Source of the DNA: Haematobacter genomosp. 1
Lineage (GTDB): Bacteria; Pseudomonadota; Alphaproteobacteria; Rhodobacterales; Rhodobacteraceae
NCBI RefSeq assembly: GCF_002196855.1
Contig: NZ_NIPW01000004.1
Location: 62,001-126,000, forward strand
Length of the DNA stretch: 64,000 bases
Reading direction: 5' to 3'
Below are positions 1 through 7,945 of the stretch, one piece after another; within the stretch, counting starts at the first letter, position 1; the number at the start of each line of letters is the position of its first letter. The notes beneath the pieces were generated by a model. The model was not told the DNA's origin, ran no database searches, and saw only the letters and a list, made by a program, of their open reading frames with translations. A program made the position numbers and the translations under genes.

Positions 1-1
1 G

Positions 2-154
2 ACCAGCGTGGACGGGATGACGGCGGATTACTATCCGTTCAGCCATGCCTTCCTCGGTGAGACCGCGACGCGGATCATCAACGAGGTGAAGGGCATCAAC
101 CGCGTGACCTACGACATCACCTCGAAGCCTCCGGGCACGATCGAGTGGGAATGA
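2..154 (+). CDS. guaA: GMP synthase (glutamine-hydrolysing), C-terminal end only
   Basis: Only the last 50 residues are inside the window; the gene starts before base 1. The reading frame contains [23 protein letters not shown] and the terminal [11 protein letters not shown], which is the highly conserved C-terminal dimerisation domain and tail of GuaA. GuaA converts XMP to GMP with glutamine-derived ammonia in the cytoplasm. The gene ends with TGA at 152-154 and is followed by a short hairpin with a T-run. Identification is from the conserved tail, which is one of the most invariant segments of the family. Confidence 0.93.
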   Translation, partial: TSVDGMTADYYPFSHAFLGETATRIINEVKGINRVTYDITSKPPGTIEWE

Positions 155-196
155 TCTCGCGGTCATAGACAGCGGCAGAATGCCTTGGAAACAGTG

Positions 197-222
197 AAGC
201 CCACGTGACTGCGGGCTTTTTT
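197..222 (+). terminator. Rho-independent terminator after guaA
   Basis: AAGCCC (197-202) pairs with GGGCTT (213-218) across a 10-base loop. The right arm runs into TTTTTT (217-222). It lies 43 bases after the guaA stop codon. Confidence 0.75.
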
Positions 223-697
223 CACGCCCCCTCCGGCAAATTTTTACCTTCCAGACCTTCCCTTGGCTTTGGCAGGATATCAACAGATGCCACGTTCGGC
301 ATCCGACGCCATTGCTGACCGTCGGTGCCTGCTCATCGCAGGTTGGCACTCTGCTTTCTGTCATTATGCCACAGAGGAAATGCAGAGGCTTGCCGGGCAG
401 GTCTCTTCGACGGGGATACCCGACCCGACCATTTTGACCGATGTCACGTCTTGCAGACAGAGCTATTGCCCATCGGCTTGATGCAGTTCACCGGCCTTGG
501 GCATGACATCGGGCACCTGCGTGCGCGACATGACACAACCTTGCAATGGTTTCGCAGTAAGAGCCTCGGCCGCCGGTCGGGCTAGCGGGGCCACTGCGTA
601 TTCTTCACAATGATTTCCGCAGTGCGGCAACGATCGAGTATTTTAGCGTGTGACGCTGCGCTCTTGTCTCCTCCTTTCGTCATAGTGCAGCGAAACC
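223..697. other. Non-coding stretch, no recognisable gene
   Basis: About 475 bases between the guaA terminator and the promoter-like sequence before the next gene. The short frames that cross it have no ribosome binding site, no family I recognise and overlap one another. The last 100 bases are less GC-rich than the surroundings, as expected of an upstream regulatory region. I see no repeats or RNA gene here. Confidence 0.5.
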
Positions 698-700
698 GCT

Positions 701-729
701 TTGACGGATCATCAACAGATTGTTAACTT
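701..729 (+). promoter_or_regulatory. Candidate sigma-70 type promoter
   Basis: TTGACG at 701-706 and TAACTT at 724-729 are separated by 17 bases, in a locally AT-rich stretch about 70 bases before the next gene (start 798). Pattern match only. Confidence 0.35.
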
Positions 730-797
730 TTCGTCGTGAAAATTCTCCGCCCGCCTCTCCCTCCCCACGGGAACGTCGGCCAGCATACCGGAGTCCG

Positions 798-1646
798 ATG
801 CAAGTTGCATTTCACCTTGGCGCCCCTTGTTCCGGCCAGGACGCGCTTTATGCCTCGCTGCAGCGGAGCCGCGAGATACTCGCCAGCCACAGCGTTGCCA
901 TTGCAGACCCCGGCGAGCCGTTGAGAGCCGCCGGAACGCCTGTGACGGAGGGGCGCGTCCTCCGCAGGTTCCGGGACGAGGGAGTGCGCCGGGTTCTTGT
1001 TTGCGAGAACTGTTCGCAGGAACTACCCGGATTTTCCTCGCAGCCCCTTGGTGATGGCCTTCTCTATCCGCTGGCAGGCCCCCAGGCGGAAATGCTGGCC
1101 ATGCTGTTCCCGGAGGATGTGGAGATCGAGTTCCACGTGGCCGTCCGGTCCCCCGCCACCTTGCTTCCCACGCTGATCTGCCAAGGCGATCCTGCCGCAA
1201 CCGCGCTTGCAGGGGATCCCGGTGCGATGGCCGGGTTGAGCTGGGCGGATGTCATCCGGCGTCTCCGCCAGGCCGCACCGCGCGCGCTGGTGGTCGTATG
1301 GTGTGACGAGGATATGCCGCTCATCTGGCCGGAGGTGGTGGAGCGCGTGGCCGGGATCAGCGGCACGGGCGACAGCGGCTTTCTGGACCGGTTATCGCCA
1401 TTGCTGACGGAAGACGGACTGGAGCGACTACGGCTCTATCTCTCAAGCCACCCGCCAAGAGACGCGGAGCAGCGCCGCATGATCGTCTCCTCCTTCCTCA
1501 CCCGGTTCGGCAGGCCCGAGGCGATCGAGATGGAACTGGACCTGCCCGGCTGGACGCCGGAATCCGTGGCCGCGATCTCCGACGCCTATGACGCGGATGT
1601 GGAGCGGATCGCGGCCATGGAGAACGTGGAGCTTATCCAGCCTTGA
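798..1646 (+). CDS. Sulfotransferase-like hypothetical protein
   Basis: A 282-residue protein beginning MQVAFHLGAPCSGQDALYAS. The opening beta-strand plus loop, FHLGAPCSGQDAL, has the position and shape of the PAPS-binding P-loop of the bacterial sulfotransferase/P-loop NTPase fold (usually FHxGxxKTGT), but the lysine-threonine pair is replaced by CSG, so PAPS binding is doubtful. No other catalytic motif is evident. An upstream in-frame ATG at 720 would add 26 low-complexity residues rich in Ser, Pro and Arg; I prefer 798 because the folded domain starts there. The stop codon at 1644-1646 is followed directly by a small repeat element. I do not know its substrate. A gene of unknown function with a degenerate sulfotransferase fold is the most I can support. 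Confidence 0.6.
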   Translation: MQVAFHLGAPCSGQDALYASLQRSREILASHSVAIADPGEPLRAAGTPVTEGRVLRRFRDEGVRRVLVCENCSQELPGFSSQPLGDGLLYPLAGPQAEMLAMLFPEDVEIEFHVAVRSPATLLPTLICQGDPAATALAGDPGAMAGLSWADVIRRLRQAAPRALVVVWCDEDMPLIWPEVVERVAGISGTGDSGFLDRLSPLLTEDGLERLRLYLSSHPPRDAEQRRMIVSSFLTRFGRPEAIEMELDLPGWTPESVAAISDAYDADVERIAAMENVELIQP

Positions 1647-1795
1647 CAGGCTGCTGAAAAAGTCGGGGGCTACCCGGCCTTGCGTTGAAATCGGTCCGGT
1701 CACGCGCCGAAATCTGCGGTTTCCGGGGAGATCTTCAACCATTCAGGGAAGATCTCCGCCGCAAAGCAACCTCGGAATATTTTCTCAGCACCCTG
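1647..1795. mobile_element. Small terminal-inverted-repeat element (MITE-like), copy 1
   Basis: 149 bases bounded by CAGGCTGCTGAAAAA (1647-1661) and, inverted, TTTCTCAGCACCCTG (1781-1795); the two ends match at 13 of 15 positions. It holds a perfect 10-base internal inverted repeat, GGAGATCTTC (1727-1736) against GAAGATCTCC (1748-1757). A second copy, similar through most of its length, lies at about 11,386-11,543. There is no coding capacity. It sits exactly between the stop codons of two convergent genes (TGA at 1644-1646 and the minus-strand TGA at 1804-1806), so it may also end transcription. It could be a non-autonomous derivative of an insertion sequence or a conserved structured intergenic repeat. 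Confidence 0.55.
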
Positions 1796-1803
1796 TTAAC
1801 GGC

Positions 1804-2061
1804 TCACCCCATGCCCAAGGCGGATTTGTAAACCTCCAGAATGGCTTCTTCCTCCGCCACGTCGTCCTTGTCCCGCTTGCGCAGGGCGACGATCTTGCGG
1901 AGAACCTTCGTGTCGTAGCCGCGCCCCTTGGCCTCGGCCATCACTTCCTTCTGCTGCTCCGCGATGTCCTTCTTCTCCGCTTCGAGCTGCTCGTAGCGTT
2001 CGATGAACTGGCGCAGCTCCTCGGCTGTGACGTTATAGGCGTCGTCGGTAACGGCGTTCAT
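1804..2061 (-). CDS. GapR family DNA-binding protein (DUF2312)
   Basis: An 85-residue protein matching the DUF2312/GapR family: a long N-terminal helix with LRQFIERYEQLEAEKKDIAE, then EVMAEAKGRGYDTKVLRKIV and the C-terminal LRKRDKDDVAEEEAILEVY. GapR of Caulobacter is a nucleoid-associated protein that clamps overtwisted, AT-rich DNA and assists topoisomerases and chromosome replication. Start: ATG at 2059-2061 is preceded on the minus strand by AAGGAGA at good spacing; a longer frame upstream has no such site. The helix-rich, charged composition agrees with a coiled-coil multimer. Its stop codon lies eight bases from the repeat element to its left. Confidence 0.85.
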   Translation of the reverse strand: MNAVTDDAYNVTAEELRQFIERYEQLEAEKKDIAEQQKEVMAEAKGRGYDTKVLRKIVALRKRDKDDVAEEEAILEVYKSALGMG

Positions 2062-2187
2062 GGGCGGTCTCCTTTTGGAGAACCTCCTAGCGCGCCGCCT
2101 CCTCCCCACGCAAGGCCCCGGAGACGCGCGCTTGCGGAAGACTGCCTGCTGCTTTAGGGCCGGGTCAGGCTGCGCGAGGAGGATGAC

Positions 2188-2403
2188 ATGGAAGCATTGA
2201 TCTGGATCGGCGCGGTGATGACGCTCGCCGGTGTCGCAGGCCTCGGCCTTTGCATCCGGCAGGCAATGTCTGCCCGCAAGGGCGGTCTGGACGAGGCGGA
2301 AATGCAGTCCCGGCTGCGCAAGGCCATGCTTCTCAATTTTGCAGCACTCGGGCTTTCCGCTGTTGGGCTTGCGCTGGTCGTCGCCGGTATTCTGCTGCGT
2401 TAA
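2188..2403 (+). CDS. Small two-helix membrane protein, function unknown
   Basis: 71 residues. Two hydrophobic segments, about residues 3-25 (ALIWIGAVMTLAGVAGLGLC) and 48-70, are joined by a basic/acidic loop containing ARKGGLDEAEMQSRLRKA. GAGGAGG lies just upstream of the ATG. The last four bases overlap the end of the convergent sodC gene. Similar short membrane proteins are common in Rhodobacteraceae, but I know no function. Confidence 0.7.
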   Translation: MEALIWIGAVMTLAGVAGLGLCIRQAMSARKGGLDEAEMQSRLRKAMLLNFAALGLSAVGLALVVAGILLR

Positions 2404-2957
2404 CGGATGGGCGCGCAGGCAAGCCTGTCCCCCGCCGCACCCGACGGCTGGCTGCGGTAATCATCCTGCCCCGCGTGAATCATGAGCGACCTGCCCACGA
2501 TGGACGCCAACGTGACGGAAGGATTCAGCACCTCCGCCTCGATCGTGCCATCCGCGCGGGTCATCTGGTTGGGCATGTCACCGGCATGGGGGCCGCCTTC
2601 CGCCAGATAGCCATGGCTCGCGCCGGTCGGATTGAAGTGGCCGCCAGCGCTTTCGTGATGGGTCGCCGCATCACATGTGCCGGTTTCATGAATATGGAAC
2701 GCTACCCAGTGATCCGCCGGCAGGCCGGTGACGTTCAGGTGGATCAGAACGCCTGCCGGTGTCTGACGCAGTTCGGCTTTCCCCGCGGGATTGCCCGAAC
2801 CATCCACGAAGGCCGCGGTGGCGGTTTCGCCCGTGGTCGCCGCTTGTTGGGTTGCCGTCTGCTGGGCCGGCGCCGGCGAAGGTGCTGTCTGGGCGCTCAC
2901 GGCCCCCGGAAACGCGAGTGCCGCGAAGGCGAGGCATGTTGCAAAAGTTCTGGTCAT
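2400..2957 (-). CDS. sodC: Periplasmic Cu/Zn superoxide dismutase
   Basis: 185 residues. A Sec signal peptide spans about residues 1-22 (MTRTFATCLAFAALAFPGAVSA), followed by a Ala/Thr/Gln-rich linker. The metal site is plain: the FHIHETGTC copper ligands and first disulfide cysteine, SAGGHFNPTG with the bridging and zinc histidines, the GDMPN loop, and LMIHAGQDDYRSQ with a further histidine and the zinc-site aspartate. The second disulfide cysteine is in RLACAPIR at the C-terminus. It dismutes superoxide in the periplasm. The start at 2957 was chosen because it gives a clean signal peptide and has a purine-rich GGGAG upstream; ten extra residues are possible from an earlier codon. It is divergent from parE, with a shared upstream region of about 150 bases. 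Confidence 0.93.
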   Translation of the reverse strand: MTRTFATCLAFAALAFPGAVSAQTAPSPAPAQQTATQQAATTGETATAAFVDGSGNPAGKAELRQTPAGVLIHLNVTGLPADHWVAFHIHETGTCDAATHHESAGGHFNPTGASHGYLAEGGPHAGDMPNQMTRADGTIEAEVLNPSVTLASIVGRSLMIHAGQDDYRSQPSGAAGDRLACAPIR

Positions 2958-3105
2958 GATTTTCTCCCTTTCCATCAGAACCCCCACATCAGAACCCCCA
3001 GCAGGCCCGACCGTTCCTGCGGCGCATCAGACCGACGCGGACTGCGGCGGGCTTGTTCCCGCCCTCCACACATGTTCTACTGCCCCGGAACCCCTGACCT
3101 ACCAG

Positions 3106-5079
3106 ATGAGCCTGATGCCTCCCGAAGATCTCCTCTCCGGCGACAGTGTGTCGCAAAGCTATGACGCCTCTTCCATCGAGGTGCTGGAAGGGCTGGAACC
3201 CGTCCGCAAACGTCCCGGCATGTATATCGGCGGCACGGATGAGCGGGCGCTGCACCACATGGTGGCCGAGATCCTCGACAATGCGATGGACGAGGCCGTC
3301 GCCGGCTTCGCCAACCGGATCGAGGTCGAGCTGACGGAGGACTACACCGTCGTCATCCGTGACAACGGCCGCGGCATCCCCGTCGATCCGCATCCGAAGT
3401 TTCCCGGCAAATCGGCGCTGGAGGTGATCCTCTGCACGCTTCATGCGGGGGGCAAGTTCTCCGGCAAGGCCTATCAGACCTCGGGCGGGTTGAACGGGGT
3501 CGGCTCCTCCGTCGTCAATGCGCTGTCGGACCGGATGCGGGTGGAGGTTGCGCGGAACCGCGAACTCTACGCGCAGGAGTTTTCGCGCGGAAAACCGCTC
3601 GGTCCGGTGGAGAAGGTGGGTCCCGCCCCGAACCGGCGCGGGACCACGGTGATCTTCCATGCAGATGCGGAGATCTTCGGCCATCAGCGGTTCAAGCCGG
3701 CGCGGCTCTTCCGTATGGCGCGGTCCAAGGCCTATCTGTTCTCGGGCGTCGAAATCCGCTGGAAAACGGTGATCGACGATGGCGAGACGCCGAAGGAAGC
3801 GACGTTCCATTTCCCCGGCGGGCTGGCGGATTACCTGATGGAGCAGTTGTCCGGCACCGCCACCTATGCCGACCGGCCCTTTGCGGGAAAGGTCGGGTTT
3901 CAGGAGAAATTCGGGGTTCCAGGCTCTGTGGAATGGGCGATCAACTGGTCTCCCGCGCGGGATGGGGCCATCCAGTCCTACTGCAACACGGTCCCCACAC
4001 CGGAAGGCGGCACGCATGAGCAGGGTTTCTGGGCCGCGGTTCTGAAGGGGATCCGGGCCTATGGAGAGCTGGCGGGCAACCGCAAGGCGCAACAGATCCA
4101 GCGGGAGGATCTGCAATCGGGCGGCGTGGCGCTGGTGTCCTGCTTCATCCGCGACCCGGAGTTCGTGGGTCAGACCAAGGACCGTCTGGCAACGGTCGAG
4201 GCCGCGCGGCTGGTCGAAGTCGGCGTGCGCGACCATTTCGACAATTGGCTTGCCGCCGATACCAAGACGGCGGGCGCCATTCTCGACTACCTTGTGCTGA
4301 AGGCCGAGGAGCGGATCCGCCGCCGTTCCGAAAAGGAAACGGCGCGTAAATCCGCGACCAAGCGGCTCCGCCTGCCCGGCAAGCTGGTGGATTGCTCCGC
4401 CACGAACCGCGAGGGCACGGAACTGTTCATCGTCGAGGGCGACAGCGCGGGCGGCTCGGCCAAGATGGCGCGGGATCGCACGATGCAGGCGCTTCTGCCG
4501 CTCCGGGGCAAGATCCTGAACGTGTTGGGCGCGGCCTCGGGCAAACTCGCGCAGAACCAGGAGATCAACGATCTCTGCCAGGCGCTCGGCGCCGGCATGG
4601 GCACGAAGTTCCGCGTGGACGAGCTGCGCTACGACAAGATCATCATCATGACCGATGCCGACGTGGACGGCGCGCATATCGCATCGCTGCTGATGACGTT
4701 CTTCTTCACCCATATGCGCCCGCTGATCGACCAGGGGCATCTCTACCTCGCCTGCCCGCCGCTCTACCGGCTGACGCAGGGGGCGAACCGCATCTACGTC
4801 GCCGACGATGCGGAGAAAGAGCGGATGCTGGCCAAGGGGCTCGGCGGCAAGGGCAAGATCGACGTGCAGCGCTTCAAGGGTCTGGGCGAGATGGACGCCA
4901 AGGATCTGAAGGACACGACGATGAACCCGGCCACGCGCAAGCTCATCCGCGTCTCCATCGACGAGGACGAGCCGGGAGAGACCGGCGACCTGGTGGAGCG
5001 GTTGATGGGCAAACGCCCGGAGATGCGCTTCCAGTATATTCAGGAAAACGCGCGTTTCGTGGAAGAGCTGGACGTCTGA
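3106..5079 (+). CDS. parE: DNA topoisomerase IV subunit B
   Basis: 657 residues, the usual ParE size. The GHKL ATPase domain shows EVLEGLEPVRKRPGMYIG, DNAMDEAVAG, IRDNGRGIPVDPHPK and GGKFSGKAYQTSGGLNGVG. The Toprim domain shows FIVEGDSAGGSAK, IIIMTDADVDGAHI with the metal-binding DxD, and RFKGLGEMD. PHPK with YQTSGGLNGVG is ParE-like rather than GyrB-like. With ParC it decatenates daughter chromosomes. The start was set at ATG 3106; ATG 3115 is nearly as likely. A much longer in-frame extension back to 2791 overlaps sodC and its promoter and is rejected. No parC in the window; the partner gyrA at 26,487 belongs to gyrase. Confidence 0.95.
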   Translation: MSLMPPEDLLSGDSVSQSYDASSIEVLEGLEPVRKRPGMYIGGTDERALHHMVAEILDNAMDEAVAGFANRIEVELTEDYTVVIRDNGRGIPVDPHPKFPGKSALEVILCTLHAGGKFSGKAYQTSGGLNGVGSSVVNALSDRMRVEVARNRELYAQEFSRGKPLGPVEKVGPAPNRRGTTVIFHADAEIFGHQRFKPARLFRMARSKAYLFSGVEIRWKTVIDDGETPKEATFHFPGGLADYLMEQLSGTATYADRPFAGKVGFQEKFGVPGSVEWAINWSPARDGAIQSYCNTVPTPEGGTHEQGFWAAVLKGIRAYGELAGNRKAQQIQREDLQSGGVALVSCFIRDPEFVGQTKDRLATVEAARLVEVGVRDHFDNWLAADTKTAGAILDYLVLKAEERIRRRSEKETARKSATKRLRLPGKLVDCSATNREGTELFIVEGDSAGGSAKMARDRTMQALLPLRGKILNVLGAASGKLAQNQEINDLCQALGAGMGTKFRVDELRYDKIIIMTDADVDGAHIASLLMTFFFTHMRPLIDQGHLYLACPPLYRLTQGANRIYVADDAEKERMLAKGLGGKGKIDVQRFKGLGEMDAKDLKDTTMNPATRKLIRVSIDEDEPGETGDLVERLMGKRPEMRFQYIQENARFVEELDV

Positions 5080-5420
5080 AACTGGTCTGGCTGCCTGCGG
5101 ATGCGGCCTGATTGTCTGCGCGATGGTCTCCCGCAGAAGCTCGCAAGGGAGCAGGTGCCTGACGCGCATGCCCGGGATCGGGCCGGGGTTTCTGCTGAAG
5201 CAGGGCGGCATGGGTCGGCGCGCATGCTGGATCTTCACGCGCTGCCTCAATCGGAGCAGTTGGCCCGGAGCGGCGGCAGCTGGCGTGGATTCCCGACATG
5301 CGATGCCGCTTTCCAGCCCTCCGCCGAGCTTCGGGGGTGCAAGATCGTCTGGAAGTCGCTACGCTTCGCGCCGAGCCCACGTCAACCGGCGCGGGTGAGT
5401 CATAGACAGGGTTCCGCATC
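5080..5420. other. Non-coding gap between parE and the aminotransferase gene
   Basis: 341 bases. The overlapping short frames in all directions have no ribosome binding site or recognisable family. I see no T-run terminator and no repeat. Confidence 0.5.
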
Positions 5421-6791
5421 ATGGACACGCTTCCGAATTCTCTCGCCGCGCGCGATGTCAAATACCTCCTCCATCCGAACACCAACGCCCGGATGCACGA
5501 GCAGAACGGCCCGATGGTGATTTCGCGTGGCGACGGCATCCATGTCTATGACGACGCGGGCAAGGAATATATCGAGGCGCTGGCCGGGCTGTGGTCCGTC
5601 GCTGTGGGCTTTGGCGAAAAACGTCTGGTGGAGGCCGCACAACGGCAGATGACCACTCTGCCCTATTACCACATCTTCTCCTCCAAGTCGCACGAGCCGG
5701 CCATCGACCTTGCCGAAACGCTGGTGAAGATGACGCCGGAGCACCTGACGCGGGTGTTCTACACCAACTCCGGGTCCGAGGCGAACGACACCGTTGTCAA
5801 GATGATCTGGTATTACAACAACGTGCTGGGCCGCCCGGAGAAGAAGAAGATCATCGCCCGCAAGAACGGCTACCACGGGATCACCGTGGCCTCCGCCTCG
5901 CTCACCGGGTTGCCGATCAACCACAAGGACTTCGACCTGCCGCTGCCGCAGATGAAGCATGTGACGACCCCCCATTTCTACCGCTTCGGCGAGGAAGGCG
6001 AGACCGAGGAGCAGTTCTCCGACCGGCTGGCGCAGGAGATCGAGGACATGATCCTCGCGGAAGGGCCGGAAACGGTTGCCGCCTTCATCGGCGAGCCGGT
6101 GATCGGCGCGGGCGGTGTTCTGGTTCCGCCGAAGGGCTACTGGGAGAAGGTCCAGAAGGTCCTGAAGAAATATGACATCCTGCTGGTGGCCGATGAGGTC
6201 ATCATGGGCTTCGGTCGCTCCGGCAAGACATTCGCCTGCGAATACTACGGGATCAAGCCGGACTTCCTCGTCCTGTCCAAGCAGATCACCTCCTCCTACC
6301 AGCCGCTGGCGGCGATCATGCTGACGGATGCGATCTATCAGGCCATCGCGGACGGCTCGCAGAAGAACGGCGCCTTCGGGCATGGCTATACCGCGTCCGG
6401 CCATCCGGTCGCCATGGCGGTCGCCATCGAGAACCTGAAGATCATCGAGGAGCGCGGTCTCGTCGCCAATGCGGAAAAGGTCGGCGCCTATATGCAGAAG
6501 CGTCTGCGGGAGTTCGCGGATCACCCGCTGGTCGGCGAGGTGCGTGGCGTAGGGCTGATTGCCGCAGTGGAACTGGTGGCCGACAAAGCGACCAAGGCGA
6601 AGTTCGATCCGGTGGGCAAGGCGGGCGCGATCTACACCCGCAAGAGCGCCGAGAACGGCCTCATCAACCGCGCCATCGGCGATTCGATCTGCTTCTGCCC
6701 GCCGCTCATCATCACCGAGGCGCAGGTGGATGAGATGATCGCCCGCTTCTCCAAATCGCTGGACGAAACCGCGGCCGAACTGAAGGGCTGA
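5421..6791 (+). CDS. Class-III pyridoxal-phosphate aminotransferase (omega-amino acid/putrescine-pyruvate type)
   Basis: 456 residues, full length for class-III aminotransferases. Visible signatures: GKEYIEALAGLWSVAVGFGE near the N-terminus, YTNSGSEANDTVVKMIWYY for phosphate binding, NGYHGIT, the LLVADEVIMGFGRSGK motif with the PLP-contacting aspartate, and the Schiff-base lysine K287 in VLSKQITSSYQP. The GFGEKRL and LPYYHIF stretches are typical of the subgroup that transfers amino groups from putrescine, beta-alanine, taurine or similar omega-amines to pyruvate. The exact donor cannot be read from sequence. It stands alone, with no transporter or dehydrogenase beside it to hint at the pathway, and is followed by a hairpin shared with the convergent gene. 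Confidence 0.85.
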   Translation: MDTLPNSLAARDVKYLLHPNTNARMHEQNGPMVISRGDGIHVYDDAGKEYIEALAGLWSVAVGFGEKRLVEAAQRQMTTLPYYHIFSSKSHEPAIDLAETLVKMTPEHLTRVFYTNSGSEANDTVVKMIWYYNNVLGRPEKKKIIARKNGYHGITVASASLTGLPINHKDFDLPLPQMKHVTTPHFYRFGEEGETEEQFSDRLAQEIEDMILAEGPETVAAFIGEPVIGAGGVLVPPKGYWEKVQKVLKKYDILLVADEVIMGFGRSGKTFACEYYGIKPDFLVLSKQITSSYQPLAAIMLTDAIYQAIADGSQKNGAFGHGYTASGHPVAMAVAIENLKIIEERGLVANAEKVGAYMQKRLREFADHPLVGEVRGVGLIAAVELVADKATKAKFDPVGKAGAIYTRKSAENGLINRAIGDSICFCPPLIITEAQVDEMIARFSKSLDETAAELKG

Positions 6792-6798
6792 CAAAGGG

Positions 6799-6824
6799 GG
6801 AGCGTGCCTTTCGCGGCGCGCTCC
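6799..6824. terminator. Hairpin between convergent genes, possible bidirectional terminator
   Basis: GGAGCGTGCC (6799-6808) pairs with GGCGCGCTCC (6815-6824), with one G-U pair, around a six-base loop. There is no strong T-run on either side, so termination is an inference from position between two converging stop codons. Confidence 0.45.
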
Positions 6825-7549
6825 TACCCGCCCATCCTGCGACCGAACTGGCGCAGCATTCCGTGGAAGGTCTGCACATCCGCCCGTGTGAGCGGCAGGC
6901 GGGAGAGCATGTTGCGCAGGTTCATCCGCATATGCGCGGCCTTGTCCGCCGGGAAAAAGAAGCCCGCCGCATCCAGACGTTCTTCAAAATGCTCGCCAAG
7001 CCGCGCCACATCCCCGGATGTCGCGCGCTCGCCCATCGCTTCGCGCAGCGGGGGAGCTTCTCCGTGCCGCGCCCATTCATAGCCGGTCAGCAGCGCGCAT
7101 TGCGCGAGGTTCAGCGACGGAAACTCCGGGTTGACCGGTACGGTGATGATCGCGTTGGCATGAACGACATCGGCATTCTCCAGCCCCGCCCGCTCCGGCC
7201 CGAAGAGAACGCCCACGCGCCCGCCCGCCGCCGTGATCGCGCGCGCCTCGGCCATCGCCTGCTCCGGCGTCAGCACCGGCTTGGTGAGCTCGCGGCTCCG
7301 CGCCGTGGTGGCATAGACATGGGTGCAATCGGCGATCGCCGCCTCGACCGTGTCGAATACCGTGGCATTGTCCAGGACCCGCCCCGCCCCGCTTGCCATC
7401 GCAACAGCCTTGGGATTGGGCCAGCCATCGCGCGGCGCAACAAGGCGCATGCGGTCCAGACCGAAGTTCAGCATCGCACGCGCCGCGGCGCCGATGTTTT
7501 CACCCATCTGCGGGCGCACGAGGATGAATGCGGGGCGAGCTTCTGTCAT
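6824..7549 (-). CDS. TrmJ/SpoU-type tRNA/rRNA 2'-O-methyltransferase
   Basis: 241 residues with the SPOUT fold. The N-terminal ILVRPQMGENIGAAARAMLNFG is the motif-1 asparagine/arginine region. GVLFGPERAGLENADV is motif 2, and VPVNPEFPSLNLAQCALLTGYEW is motif 3 forming the AdoMet knot. This combination and the C-terminal helical extension (residues about 165-240) match the TrmJ/LasT branch that methylates position 32 of tRNAs. The target is inferred from family. The start at 7549 (MTEARPAFILV) is chosen because upstream residues in the longer frame are low complexity and overlap the divergent TfoX gene. Confidence 0.85.
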   Translation of the reverse strand: MTEARPAFILVRPQMGENIGAAARAMLNFGLDRMRLVAPRDGWPNPKAVAMASGAGRVLDNATVFDTVEAAIADCTHVYATTARSRELTKPVLTPEQAMAEARAITAAGGRVGVLFGPERAGLENADVVHANAIITVPVNPEFPSLNLAQCALLTGYEWARHGEAPPLREAMGERATSGDVARLGEHFEERLDAAGFFFPADKAAHMRMNLRNMLSRLPLTRADVQTFHGMLRQFGRRMGG

Positions 7550-7612
7550 CGGCCTTTCCGTTCGGGAACGCGGCCTGATACGCTTCACATGGGTGAATGG
7601 CAAGGATCGGCC

Positions 7613-7945
7613 ATGGCGTGGGAAGCGGGGCTGGAAGAGTTGCTGCGCGAGGACATGGAGCCGTTCGGCCATTTCGGCGAGCGGCGGATGTTCGGCGGGC
7701 TGGCATTCTTCCGGCAGGGCAACATGGTGGCAGGGCTGATCTCGCGCGGGATTTTCTACCGCGTCGGCAAGACGGCAGCGCCAGTGGCGATGGCTCTTCC
7801 CGGAGTATCTCCCTTTCAGATGGGCAGGATGCGCGCGCTTGGCGGCATCGTCCTGCTTGGGGATGAGGCGGCGGGGGATGACCCGATCCGCGGGGATCTT
7901 CTGGCGCAGGCCATCCGCTTCACGGACAGCCTGCCGCCGAAATAA
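7613..7945 (+). CDS. TfoX N-terminal domain protein
   Basis: 110 residues. The TfoX_N pattern is clear: EELLREDMEPFGHFGERRMFGG, then GLAFFRQGNMVAGLISRGIFYRVG near the middle. AAGGA lies six bases before the ATG at 7613; an ATG at 7589 would add eight residues but has no such site. Single-domain TfoX_N proteins are common in alphaproteobacteria. In gammaproteobacteria TfoX/Sxy promotes competence, but this stand-alone form has no proven role and I do not assign one. The stop codon touches the end of the convergent ThiE-like gene (7945/7946). Confidence 0.8.
   Translation: MAWEAGLEELLREDMEPFGHFGERRMFGGLAFFRQGNMVAGLISRGIFYRVGKTAAPVAMALPGVSPFQMGRMRALGGIVLLGDEAAGDDPIRGDLLAQAIRFTDSLPPK

Noticed and set aside
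2791-3105. N-terminal extension of parE by 105 codons
   Set aside because: It overlaps sodC on the other strand and the shared promoter region, and family members begin near MSLMPPEDLL.
2989-5250. 753-codon open frame antisense to parE
   Set aside because: No recognisable domain and codon-shadow composition; ParE on the other strand is complete.
5400-6794. 464-codon open frame antisense to the aminotransferase gene
   Set aside because: Same shadow effect; the plus-strand frame carries all class-III aminotransferase motifs.
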